Source: Amorphophallus konjac
Lineage: Eukaryota > Streptophyta > Magnoliopsida > Alismatales > Araceae
NCBI GenBank assembly: GCA_022559845.1
Contig: CM040123.1
Span: forward strand, 316,429,933 to 316,493,932
Direction: 5' to 3'
Length of the DNA: 64,000 nt
Shown: piece by piece, positions 34,131 through 45,450 of the stretch
Numbering within the stretch: the stretch's first letter is position 1
Layout: every line of letters begins with the position of its first letter
Translations under genes and position numbers: made by a program
Notes under the pieces: generated by a model
What the model saw: only the letters and a program-made list of their open reading frames with translations
Told to the model about the DNA's origin: nothing
The model's database searches: none

Positions 34131-36399
34131 GTCTTCTTTCTCCTAGGTTAGGATTAGGGTCCATCGAGTCTAGGGAAGTGGAGTCAGTTAGGTCTAGAGA
34201 AGTAGGGTCTTGTTCTAGTTCGTCCAGCCCTTCCTCCTCTGAGACGCGCCCGCTGGCGCGTCCTCCCAAATCCGTTCTTGATAGGTTCCTGCGAGATCTA
34301 GCTCAGCGTTGTCATGCTCTTTTGAAGTGTCCAGAGTTTATTGCTACGGCAATTGTGATTGAAGATGAAGAGGAAATAGAGGAGGTGTGGAGCGATGACG
34401 GACTCGGCGTCTATGAGATCTTGGATGGAAAAGATCTGATCAATGAGGACAGCGACGTAGATGACACTGTCGATCAGTACGCGCAAGGACTAAAGAGATT
34501 CGATGAGCCGTCGTCGGCAGTGGATGAACCTACGAAGGAAATTAATTTGGGAACTGAAGAAGACCCAAGGCCCATCATTATTGCCGCTAATCTCCCTTCG
34601 CAAGTGGAAGAAGATTTGATTAAGGTTCTAAGGGAGTATAGCGATTCTTTCGCATGGTCTTATGAGGACATGCCAGGTCTTGACCCCTCTTTAGTGGAAC
34701 ATCGACTCGTGCTTAAACCAGGGGCAACACCTGTAAAATAACGATCAAGAAGATTTCACCCCCACATGGCCTTAAGGATTAAGGAAAAAGTCGACAAGTT
34801 ATACAAGGCCAGATTCATTAGAGTTGCTCTATATCCTCAGTGGGTGGCAAACATAGTCCCTGTCATCAAGAAGGATGGAAAGGTGCGTATCTGCATTGAT
34901 TTCAGGGATCTCAACAAAGCATGTCCCAAAGATGACTTCCCGCTGCCTCACATAGACATCCTGGTCGATAGCACCGCCGGGTACGAATCGTTGTCATTCA
35001 TGGACGGTTACTCAGGATACAATCAAATCCGTCTCGCTCCGGAAGATCAAGAGAAAACCTCCTTCCCCACGCCCTGGGGTACGTACTGTTATATGGTTAT
35101 GCCGTTCGGTCTGAAGAACGTGGGTGCCACCTATCAAAGGGCGATGATGGCCATCTTCCATGACATGATGCATATCTATATGGAAGTTTACGTGGATGAT
35201 ATTCTGGTAAAGTTGAAAACTAAAGAAGAACACCCCTCTATTCTGGCTAAGGTGCTGCAAAGAGTCAGGGAGTACAAGCTTAAAATGAATCCGAAGAAGT
35301 GCATATTCGGAGTCTCTTCAGGGAAGCTGTTAGGTTTCATAGTGAGCAAACGGGGGATTTAGATTGATCCTAACAAAGCACAGGCCGTCATGGACATGCC
35401 ACCGCCAAAGAACATTACGGAACTTCGAGGACTGATTGGTCGATTGCAATTCATCAGAAGATTCATATCCCAGCATTCTCAAAGGTGCTGTCCGTTTTAT
35501 GAATTGCTTAAGGCAGGGGTCAAGTTTGAATGGAATCAAGACTATCAGAAGGCATATGAAGACCTAAAAGAATATCTATCCAATCCCCCGATTTTGCAAC
35601 CTCCTGTCCCTGGGAAACCCCTAATCCTATACATCTCGGTTATTGAGGACTCCCTAGGGGCGATCTTAGCACAAGTAGACGATGAAGGGAGAGAGCGAGC
35701 TGCTTATTATCTCTCTCGGTTGTTTAACCCAGCTGAGTCTAGATACACCGCTATGGAAAAGACTTGTGCCGCCTTAGTGTGGGTAGCTCAGAAGCTTAAA
35801 CATTACTTCCTTGCCCACTCAGTTAGGTTGATCTCTAGAATGGACCCGATTCGCTATCTCTTAGAAAAGCCTGTCCTTTCTAGTAGGTTAGCTCGCTGGC
35901 AGAGCTTCCTCTCTCAATTCGATATCACGTTTGTCATTCAGAAGGCGGTCAAAGGGTACGCCATCGCTGAGCACCTTGCCCATCTTCCTATTCCTCACAC
36001 CGATTCTATTAGGACGATTTCCCTGATGAGCATCTCTCTGCTATTTCTCATCATCCCTTTTGGTCTCTGCACTTCGATGGTGCACTCAATTCTCAAGGCC
36101 GAGGGATCGGCACTGTTCTGCTCACTCCAGAGGGAGTGACTATTCCCTTTGCTTATCAACTCCGATTTCCTGCTACCAACAATATCGCTGAGTATGAAGC
36201 TCTCCTAGCTGGATTGAAGCACGCCTATCTCCTAGGCGCGCGTTACTTGAATATCATAGGAGACTCTCAGCTCGTCCTGCGGCAAGTTCTGTCTACTTAC
36301 CGCACTCGTGACCCCAAGCTCAAGCCTTATCAAGATTTGGTCACGCTCCTGGCTAGGCAATTCCGTAAGCTAATCTATATCCATACTCCTAGGTCTTAG
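34058..36399 (+). pseudogene. E1 reverse transcriptase and two RNase H domains, broken
   Basis: A spacer rich in Ser and acidic residues leads to RT: K-K-D-G-K-V-R-I-C-I-D-F-R-D-L-N-K (near 34865), M-P-F-G-L-K-N and the catalytic Y-V-D-D at 35189-35200. The first RNase H (35600-35980) has lost its first Asp (Y-I-S-V where active enzymes have C-D-A-S), as is usual in the Tat lineage. A second, archaeal-type RNase H follows (H-F-D-G-A, E-Y-E-A-L, G-D-S-Q, and A-D-A-L-A after 36410) and keeps its acidic residues. Lesions are TAA 34739-34741, TAG 35360-35362, a frameshift near 36000-36050 and TAG 36397-36399. It would copy element RNA to DNA; this copy is dead. Confidence 0.9.
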
Positions 36400-37881
36400 A
36401 ACATTCTAGCCGATGCCTTAGCATCGCTCGCTTCCTCTCTATCTTTCCCTCTCAGTCGGAGCACTGAGACTATCGTCGTTCAGATATTGGACGCACCCTC
36501 TCTTCAGGATCCTTGGTTCATCAACCTTAGGAAAACTGTAGAGGCGAGGGCTGAGAAGGAAGATCTCAAGGAAGTATCTCTAATGGAGCTAGAAGAGATT
36601 CTGGACGAAGAAGAATTACCTTGGTATCACGAAATCGAGTTGTTTTGCAAAGAAGGATCGTTCCCAGAAGGGGCAAACGCCGAGCAGCATAAGTCAATAA
36701 GGAGAGCCGCCTCAAGGTATACCATTGTTGCAGGAGAATTATACAGGCGCGCTACCAATGGAATGCTCATGAGATGCTTAGATGATGATGAGGCTTGGAA
36801 GGTAGCTGAAGCAGCCCATTCTAGCGAGTGTGGAGGTCATGTCAATGGCCAGGCTCTAGCGAAGAAAATCCTTAGGCAGGGCTACTATTGGCCCACTCTA
36901 GAGGAAGATTGCTCCCTCTACGTCCGGAGGTGTCTTAAATGCCAACTCCATGCTGATAAAATCCATGCTCCAGCTTCATCTCTCCATCCTCTTTCTTCTC
37001 CTTGGCCATTCTCTATGTGGGCTTTCGACGTTGTCGGCCCGCTCGGTGATCCTAATTCTCAGATCAAACAGAAATCCTTTATCCTTACCACCACTGAGTA
37101 CTTTACCAAATGGGCCGAAGCGGAGGCGTACGCAGAAATTAAAGCTTCAACGGTGTGTCGCTTTATCATGAAGAATATTATCTCGCGGTTCGGAGTGCCA
37201 AGCAGCATCATCACTGACAACGGACCCCAGTTTGTATCTCAAGAGCTCAAGGACCTCTGTAAGAAGTTCAATATTGCATTGCATCATTCATCTCCATATT
37301 ATCCTCAAGGCAACGGTCAAGCCGAGGCCACTAATAAAACCCTTCTTAAAATCATCAAGAAAACATGCAAATCTCATAAGTTTTCCGATTGGCCGGAAAG
37401 ATTAGTAGAAGCTCTATGGGCTTACCGCACCTCCGTCCGTACTCCCACGGGACAAACTCCCTATGCTCTTACCTACGGGATGGAGGCGGTGCTCCCATAT
37501 GAGATCTTGATCCCTTCCCTTAGAGTGCAACTCGATAAGGAACTTAATCTCGATGAACGTCGAGAGGCGTTGCTCGTCCAGTTGGAACTCTTAGATGAGA
37601 AGAGGATGAAAGCGGCCGATCATGTATCCGTTTATCAAAAAAGAGTTTCGCGTTATTTTCAAAAGAAGGTAATCAAACGGAAATTTCAAAAAGGTGATAT
37701 GGTTTTGAAACGCAAATTCATTCGGTCTGCAGGTCCTAGGTCTAAATTACAACCTAACTGGGAAGGGCCGTTTGTTGTAAAAGAGGCTTATCCAGGGAAT
37801 GCTTATCGCTTAGTGAACGCAGAAGGTGAGGAGCTCGCTCACGCTTGGAATGGGCTGTATCTTAAGCGTTTCTTTCCTTAG
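36400..37881 (+). pseudogene. E1 integrase, domain itself open
   Basis: It continues the RNase H frame after a TAG and is open from 36400 to the TAG at 37879-37881. The HHCC zinc module spans about 36818-36945 (H-S-S-E-C-G-G-H ... C-L-K-C). The catalytic triad is Asp 37027 (A-F-D-V-V-G-P-L), Asp 37215 (T-D-N-G-P-Q-F) and Glu 37324 (G-Q-A-E-A). The C-terminal GPY/F-like part reads W-E-G-P-F-V-V. There is no chromodomain, consistent with Tat rather than chromovirus. It would insert the cDNA. Translation of this domain would need readthrough of many upstream lesions, so it is called a pseudogene although the domain looks intact. Confidence 0.9.
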
Positions 37882-38640
37882 AGTCTAAATCCGTGCCACC
37901 CCGGCAGCAAGATGTTCCTCCCTTTCGCTATAAAAAGGATCCCGAGTACTACAATCACACACTACACGACGTCCCTGGTCTGGTTTCCCGCTTTAAAGAC
38001 ACCGTTTCTCCTTGGCCATACTTTGGGGAAAGTCGAAGTCCCTGTCCGTCTCTTTCCTCGGCTGAATCCAGGGGCAAGAGGTGAATAAGGAGGCGATAAC
38101 CAATCTAGGCACCCTAACGAAAGGAGGTCTCAAATAGGGGCAGTCTGTTATGACCTGACGCCACGAAAAAAAAAGAGAGAGAAAGAAAAGAAAGCAAAGG
38201 AGTAATCTCCATGACAAAATCGTAAGCATTATCTCAAAAGTCTATTAATTATGATTCCAAAGCTCCAAAAGGTAAGAAAAAGAATCTAGGCATGACAAGA
38301 GTGGCAGTACAGTTCCCCGCGGGACGAATGAGCCCGGTCGCATGCATGCCTAGAGTGGACTAAGGTTCGATGACGGACATAAAGCCCCGGCGCAACAGAT
38401 CAAATTTCTAATAGGTTGTCTAGAGAGGAACCCAAGTCCTAAATGCTTCTAAATCTGGCCTAAGCTTACCCCCCACATTCTAGTTTCCTTTTCAGGATTG
38501 AGACTAGTACCCTGGGTATGACCCTGGTAGAAACACCGTCATACGAGTTGGGCCTTGGTCAGGGGTTGTCACCTCATTGCACGCCAATCTCGGGACTCTC
38601 AATACGATACGGAGGGCTCACATTGCTAGGGGAAAGCACT

Positions 38641-38960
38641 GATTTTCAAAAATCTAAAAAACAACATATATTTCAAAAATCCAAAAACAACATATATTTC
38701 AAAAAAAATAACAAATATTTCAAAATCCAAAAACATCATATATTTCAAAAATCCAAAAACATCATATATTTCAAAATCCAAAAAAACATCATATATTTCA
38801 AAATCCAAAAACAACAAATATTCAAAAATCCAAAAACAACAAATATTTCAAAAAACAACAACATATATTTCAAAAAAAAAAACAGAAAAATCATATATCT
38901 CAAATCCAAGAACATCAAATATTTCCAAAATCTCATAAAAATTTAAATATATTTTCCTAA
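38641..38960. repeat. A-rich short tandem array in E1 3' region
   Basis: Units of about 25 bp combine aaatccaaaaac and atcatatatttc. Tandem arrays in the 3' untranslated part of Tat/Ogre elements are a known source of satellite DNA. Confidence 0.85.
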
Positions 38961-39032
38961 ATCCAAAAATACCATCATATGCATCGCATGCATCGCATTA
39001 TTTCTATTATGTTTCCCGCCTATTTAATAAGG

Positions 39033-39099
39033 CTCCACCCCTTGACCAAATATCAAGAAACGGTCGTTATCTAACTTTGCTTCAAGGCAAGGGGTTGAG
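39033..39099. other. Conserved long-stem hairpin, E1 copy
   Basis: CTCCACCCCTTG pairs with CAAGGGGTTGAG (one mismatch) across a loop of about 43 bases. A short GAACA...TGTTC stem follows at 39105-39122. E2 has the same two-stem arrangement at 24722-24817. Confidence 0.65.
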
Positions 39100-39196
39100 T
39101 CTAAGAACAGATCTAACTTGTTCCATGTTTAAGTGTGTGCAGAATGCAGGATCAAGACCAAAGCTCAAATCTCACAACTATGCAGGTTCAAGACTG

Positions 39197-39450
39197 TGAC
39201 GCGCTAGGTACAGGCCGTCACACTCATCTAACGGTCCATTCTAGACCGTTACATCTCTTCAGGCCTTCGCTTCGATTCTCTCAGCAGCTCTCTCTCTAAC
39301 GGCCTGGGGCGCGACTGTTATCCTTCCTAACGGTCTATCGTGGACCGTTACTTCCTCCAGAAACCTAAACCCTCAGGTCTTTCACCCCGACGGCCTATCT
39401 CCCCACCGTTATATCCTTCTAACGGCCCTTCTCAGATCCGTTACACTCTC
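39197..39450. repeat. E1 palindromic-unit cluster downstream of aORF-A
   Basis: About six units of RACGG(T/C)C...CCGT(T/C)A type. Two are perfect 7-bp arms around 7-bp loops (near 39230 and 39329). Spacing within pairs is about 31-32 bp. Confidence 0.8.
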
Positions 39451-39611
39451 CAGAGGCTCTATTTTCCAGGCCATTCTAAGCCAAGTCAAGCCACAACTCG
39501 TGCTCATTCGATTAAGGCAATCCCATCTCATTAAATTGAACTTTAAAGCCACATAAGATTAATAAAAATTCTAACTCTGATTGTCAATTATATCTTTCCT
39601 AAAAAGCAAAA

Positions 39612-41039
39612 TCAAGTTACATTCAGCTTCTTATCCGCAAGAGGGCGGATCTTCCTCAACTCTTTGAGGTAGCCACGGCGTTCTTCGTCGTTCTCTTCCA
39701 CTTCTTCTTGCCACGGGCGCACCTTGCTGATCTCTCACATGGTCAGCGCGTTCCGGATTACTCTCTCATCTTCCTCGGTCCCCATCTTCCTAGGTAGAAG
39801 GGGAGGGTAGTGTGATAGTGCAGGAACTTCAGTCCGAGGTAGTCCGATCTGAAGATGGCACCGGTGCGGGTTGTAGATCGCCATCGTAGTATTTCCCACT
39901 AGCTGGAGGTCCAGGCCTTGACGCCGCGGTGTTCTGAGAAGAGTGCTCCGAAGGATTCTTGGTCGCATGATGAATTTCTCCATTGGTAAAGTATTGAAGA
40001 AGAGGCGCCATTCATCCTGTGTTTTCTTGTCCGCCGTCTTGCATTCAACCTGTGAAGAAAATCCAGATGCCCCTCCAATGAAGAAGAGAGAGTGGCTCCC
40101 GAAGATCCGGCTAGCAGAAGTAATATCTTCCTTGGGTTGGAATTTAATTCTCACTCCCATCCAACACTCGAGGAGTATCATGGAGCCAAACAAAGATCCT
40201 CCTAGGCAAGCGGAGCTTAGTCCTTCATAGAGATATGAGAGGATCGTTTGAGAGATGGACATTCCCCGCCACAACCCACTGATAATGCTGAGATTCTGGA
40301 TATCTAAGAGGTGGTCGGTAGTGGTGAAAAGGAAGACTCCGCATAAGCAAACCGCCACCGCCTTGGCTATGGCTTCATATCTCTCTCACTTGTTTTTGCA
40401 ATGAGACACTATCCATTGTGCCAAGGGTATCAAATGAATGTGGTGTGGGCTGATCATGGTCCTCACATCCTTTGGATTATGGATGAAATCACTCAAGATC
40501 AAGGACGGGTCGATAGGCTCCACCGTGTAGCAAACTAGATCTCCATCCCCCGCCTTAGTCTTAGGAAGGGCTAGGTAGGTTTCTACCTCCTCTAAAAGGA
40601 CTGTTGCTTCGAAGGAAGGGAAGATGAAGGTATGTGTTTGTGGATGCCACAACTCTATGAGGGCTGAAATACTAGGCCAATCTAGTGACAATTTCTGGAA
40701 ATTCTTGCCTAAAACCAAGAGAGGTTGAAGGTGCCACACTTTAAGGATTGATGTAACCTCTAAAGGGAGTGCCTTTACCATGGGAGCCACCCACTTCAGA
40801 TTAGAATAGCATCTTGGACCAGAAAGAGGCTAAGAAGAAGAAGGAGATCATGAGAAGATGAAGTGCAGAAATTTCTGAACTTGGCTAAGTCAGAAAGAGC
40901 TTACCACTCTTTGAGCATTGGAGCTTAGATGTTTGGGAATTGAGGTTAGCCTTTGCAGCTCTCTGTGTCCTTTCCTCGCAGCCTTAGGCCCGATGTAGAC
41001 CTTCTCCTCCATGGCCATCATCTCGAAGCTTCTCTTCAT
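39612..41039 (-). pseudogene. E1 aORF-A: antisense two-exon gene, PMD-like, with stops
   Basis: This gene lies opposite to gag-pol. Exon 1 is 40905-41039 (ATG at 41039, 45 codons, ending at a GTAAGC donor). The intron is 40830-40904. Exon 2 starts at 40829 after an AG acceptor, in phase 0, and runs to 39612. The core W-P-S-I-S-A-L-I-E-L-W-H-P-Q-T-H-T-F with a following L-L-E-E-V matches E2 aORF-A and resembles the plant-mobile-domain fold. In-frame TGA at 40386-40388 and at 39735-39737 would be CGA arginine codons before C-to-T change (inferred); the frame continues beyond each, with conserved sequence to 39612. Function is unknown; PMD proteins such as Arabidopsis MAIL1 act in silencing and gene expression. 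Confidence 0.78.
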
Positions 41040-42534
41040 CTTGTTTCCTGCCCTTAGAGAAGTTTTTTTTCAGCCTTCTAGCAGAGAATTGATTTTGGCT
41101 AAGTTTCCAAGTCTTAAAGGCTTGATTTTGGCTTTAAAGAGATAAGATTTGGATTAGAAGGCTTTATCTTAAGTCTGGGAGAAGTCTAGAGTGGATTAAG
41201 GGTTTCTTATCTCGGATTTTGCCTCTTACGGCACAATCCGTCTCGGAGTACGTTTCAGACTCTAACGGTCTATCGTAGGGCCGTCACTTGCCTCTGACGC
41301 GCCAGCTCTGGGCCGTCACATTTCCTGTGGGTTTAATTTAACCCAATCTCGTTCTGCCAATCTTGACGGTCTAGCATCAGGCCGTTATCATTTGTGACGC
41401 ATGGCCTCTAAACCGTTACATTCTCTGCCGCTCAGTTTTGGCTTCTTCTTGGTCAATCATTCTCAACGGTCTTGCTCATGACCATTATCTATCTCTGACG
41501 CACTGCGCTTGGACTGTCACATTTCCTGTACATCCCATGCATACTGAAGTCTATACATCATTTGAAGTCTATACATCCCATGCATACCCAAGTCTGTCCG
41601 TCATTTTAAGTCTATACATCCCACGCATACCCAAAGTCTATACATCCCATGCATACCCAAGTCTGTACATTACCTGGAGTCTAGTCTTCATCCAAGTCTA
41701 TATCTTCCTCGTCCAAAGTCCATACAGATCCAAGTCCATGCATTGCCCAAGTGTGCACAACCCCAAGTCTGTACATTCCTCGTCTAAAGTCCATACATTC
41801 TTCAAGTCTGAGCGTCCTTTGCTAAAACGAAGTCTATACATCGTTTGGTCGTCTGCACTCCAAGTCTATACATCACTATGGCAAGGTCTGTACACTCATG
41901 AGTATAGTCAGTGCATTCATAGTTCAATCCCGCTCTGTCATCTTTAATGGTCTAGCATTTGGCCGTTACTTATCTCTGACGCCCCGGCTATGGACCGTTA
42001 CTCTTCCTGCTGCTCAGTTCTGAAAATTTGGGCTCTGTCCTCTCTGACGGCCTCCATCTGATGTGTTACTTGATCCTGACGGTCCGGATCTGGACCGTTA
42101 CATCGTCTGCTGCTGAGATTGTGCTATTCCTTTCTGCCTCTATTCAGACCTGGCGGTCTCACACACTTTCCATTCTATTCCTCCTGTCCATCATTTCATC
42201 CACACATCATCTCATCCACACTTTTTTCATACACACATGTCCACATGCATTTCCTACATTTTCAATCACATTCTCGCATGCATTTTTTTGGCATTTTCCA
42301 TTCATTTCTGCATTTACCACATACACACATCCATTCATTCACACATTCACAAGAACAAACAAAAGACCAAGAAGAAAAATTTTCATTCCATTTACATCAT
42401 AAGTCATGTACAAGTAAAAGTGATAACCAAAGAAAAATCAAAATGCATCACTCGGCCGGTTTTTCTGCCGGGCCGCCATCATCATCTCCACCCTCCGGCT
42501 TCCTCGCCGGTGGTGCTATGGAGGCACTCTCCTC
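41040..42534. other. E1 region between aORF-A and aORF-B: palindromes and short tandem repeats
   Basis: About ten palindromic units lie from 41262 to about 42105 (pairs near 41262/41295, 41364/41393, 41464/41495, 41947/41977, 42047/42078). Between them (41527-41930) is an irregular array built on 'agtctatacatcccatgc' and 'cccaagtctgtacat'. This is the upstream region of aORF-A and the 3' flank of aORF-B. No gene is supported. Confidence 0.75.
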
Positions 42535-45450
42535 CTACTGGCCCCTCTCTGCCCTCTCATTCCTACGTTGGCCGGAGGAGCTGACAAGGTAATCCGCCAC
42601 TAATCTAGCACGAGCAGCACTCCTCGGCGCCCCGCTCTGAGAAACGCTCCGCTCCGGTCCTCGACCCATCATCCGTATAGTCCTCTCCAAGGTCCGGACC
42701 TCGACCTTCATGTCGTGGGCCTCGAGTCGCACAGCTCGTGCCTCGGATCGGTATCTCTCAAAGTCTACCATCTGCGTGGCCGTCCGCGCAAGCTCTCCTC
42801 TCAATCAGGCCACCTCTGCTCGTAAGACCTCTGCCTCAGTCTGAGCCAGTTTCACCTCAGCCGCTGCTGTGGCTAGCTCTCTCGTCTGTAGTTTGCATTT
42901 CATATGGTTAGTCACATAAGCATTTCATAAGCATGAGCATTTGAGTCTAGCATTTAGCATCTTACCCGCTCCGCGAGGGTGGCCTCCGCCTCCTCGGCCC
43001 GGGCAACCGCTCGGGCAAACTCGGCGTCACGCTCGGCCTTGCCTCCCGCCGGCTGTGATGACGATGATGGGGCATCCGGTCCCGCTCTTTGGGCTCCCTC
43101 AGCCCGCTGCATTTAGAAACCATGGTTAGTCAATCACGTTGGTATCATTTGCATAATCATCATCATAATCATTTTAAACATTTAAAGTCTTACCAGAAGC
43201 TCTAAGGCGGCCCGGTACTCGTCCCGCTGCTGGACGGTGGCATGGAGTAGCCCCTCGAGCTCGGCTATCCTTCCCTCAGGGTCTAGCTGCATTTTAGAAA
43301 AATATAAGTCAGTGCATCTAGCATTTTGCATTTTGCATCATATATGAAGAATTTAGGGTTTAGAAGTTGCATACCGGTTGTCGGGTACCTCGGTACACCC
43401 GGTCCTCGTACAGTCGAGCAAAGGCTTTCAAGTACGCCTCATCACTCTCATCCCGCTCCTTCACTGCTCTGCCCCGCTTGTTCCAATCATGGACGTACTT
43501 CACCTTCCGGGCGCACCAATCTATGTCGCCGCTAATTCTCTTCGCTGACTTGCCCGGGCGCTCGTCACTGCGGCGTGGAAAGGTCACCTCGGGCTGGTGT
43601 AGTCCCCGAGTCCTCAGGACCAGTCGGTAGTGGAGTGGCTCGATGATATGGATGCAGTGCAACCATATGTCTCATCCCCGGTACAAAAGAGCTGCCTCCA
43701 CCCATGGCTGTCCCTCGTAGCTCTCGCCTCTGTACGGGGTCCATCTCACCTGAAAGCATATTAGTCCATCCATCAACATGTTAGTCCATTTTATCATCAT
43801 TTAGAAGCATTTAAAGCATTTAGAAAGCATTTTGAAGTTTCGGGCTTACCACCATGTGCGGGAAGGAATCCAAGTCGTCCTGGATCGCCCAGGTTAATCT
43901 GATGATCGACCCCGGGTCCCTTGCGACCACCCATCGTCTGGCGATCGGGATGCGGCCGGCGTGGAGTAGCGTGCCTCTCCCGATGCCCGGGAGGTACATG
44001 TAGCTCCATATCTGCATTTAAAAGTCAATATCAATCCATGGCATTGCATTGTATAAAGCATAATCATAATCATATAGGAATTATTTAAATTGCATTTACC
44101 TGTAGGAAAGGCGAGAAGCCGCCCAGCATCGTCTGTCGGTCCGTCGTGCTGAGGGACTCGAACAGGAAGGCCAAGACTGCCGCTCCCCAGGTGTATTTTC
44201 CAACTCTGCCTAAATCTCTGATCATCGGTAGCAGCCTGCAACTGATGACATCTGCCCGAGTCGCGAATAAGAGCTTCCCGAACAGTAGCATCAGAAAGCG
44301 CCTCAGGATGCGATCTCCCTCTGGTCCCGCCTCTGCCGCCACTCATGGGCGCACCTGGTCAATCACTCTACCCAGATGCTCCTCTAGTAGCTCTCCCACG
44401 GCTATCGCTGCTCCCCTCAGTCCTAGGCTCTCCTGCAGTACTGATCTCGAGAGCTGGGATGACGTCTGCCCCGGTCTGATCAAATCTAGCCCTAGCAGCT
44501 CTGGGCCATCTCTCGGTAGTCTCGGTAAGTCCATCCTGTCACTGCGGCTCTGTGTACCCGCAGTCCGACAATCCTCGCCATGTCTTCCAACGTCGGGATC
44601 ATGTGACCCCACGGGAAGATGAACGCCCTGCTGACTGGATCCCACCTCTCGTGCAAAGCGTATAGCAGTGGCGTGTCCATCCGGATCACCTCGATGCTCA
44701 GCACCTCGGCGAACCCCATACCGGCCAATCTCTCTCTCTGGTAATCGGGCAGTGCCTGGTACACCGCCCGGATCTGAAGCCAAGAGATCCTCGTCTGTCT
44801 CTTTCCCTGCATTCATTTAGAGCATAAGTTAGTCAATTGCATCATAAAATCATTGCATAAGCATTTAAAATGAAAAACAAAGCAAAAAACTGAATAATTG
44901 AAAAAGATAAAAATTAGTTCTGGCCTCTGGTGGTTGTAACGGCCCTGGGGTGGGGCGTCACATGTCTCTAACGCACCAAGGGTGGCGCGTTAGGCTTGTG
45001 ACGGTCCCTGGAAGGACCGTCACATTCTCTGCTAGAGGGCATTTTTTTTCTTGCATTCCGTGGCTTTCCCACTTTGGCCAAAAGGCCTACAATCAATCCT
45101 AATGGGTTCATAGACCCATTTTCTACCCCCCATTCACACATGCATCCATAGAAAAACCATAAAAAATTGAAAATTGGAAACTGGGGTGGGCGGCCTACCC
45201 CTCGGTCTTGGCCCCTCTTCCTCTTCTTCTCTTGTTCCTTGGGTTCTACCTCGTCCAGGGGAACCTCCCCTTGATCCTCCTCGGCCGTGGGAACATCTTC
45301 CTCCACCCTTGGCTCTCTCCTCGCCCTAGTTTCTTCCTCCACGGGCGAGACGGTCTCTCGCTCTATCTGGTGGTGAAGGCGGAGAATCGCCTTCTTCTTC
45401 ATCCCTCTCTCCCTCTTCTTCAGTGGCTGTGGGGCCTCGTCGCCGGCCAT
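42535..45450 (-). pseudogene. E1 aORF-B: antisense PMD gene with seven exons, broken
   Basis: Exons by GT-AG signals: 45199-45450, 44100-44806, 43850-44011, 43375-43749, 43194-43286, 42966-43106 and 42535-42885. All introns are phase 0, apart from a one-base loss in exon 2. Exon 1 is charged. Exon 2 carries the PMD core (E-R-W-D-P-V-S-R-A-F-I-F-P-W-G-H-M-I-P-T-L-E-D then Y-T-W-G-A-A-V-L-A). The last exons are a coiled coil. Exon lengths parallel E2 aORF-B (exon 5 is 93 bp in both), but the last two E2 exons are one here. Lesions are a frameshift near 44500, TGA 44343-44345, TGA near 43688 and TGA near 42807. The TGAs fit CGA-to-TGA change. Confidence 0.82.
44937..45025. repeat. E1 palindromic units inside aORF-B intron 1
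   Basis: Three units occur at about 44937, 44968 and 45000 (31-32 bp apart). The third is perfect: GTGACGGTC and GACCGTCAC around 8 bases. E2 has its own units in the equivalent intron (27716-28245). Confidence 0.85.

Larger units (their letters stand above)
37882..39611 (+). other. E1 3' region after integrase
   Basis: A-rich non-coding sequence. It contains an array of roughly 25-bp units of the form aaaatccaaaaacatcatat (38641-38960, about 12 copies), with a degraded counterpart at the same place in E2. A conserved stem (39033-39099) follows, then a cluster of palindromic units from 39197 to about 39450, two of them AACGGTC-7 bases-GACCGTT. No gene is supported; frames open across the A-rich array are low complexity. 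Confidence 0.7.

Noticed and set aside
38518..38946. Lys/Asn/Ile-rich open frame
   Set aside because: It comes from the A-rich tandem array and is low complexity.
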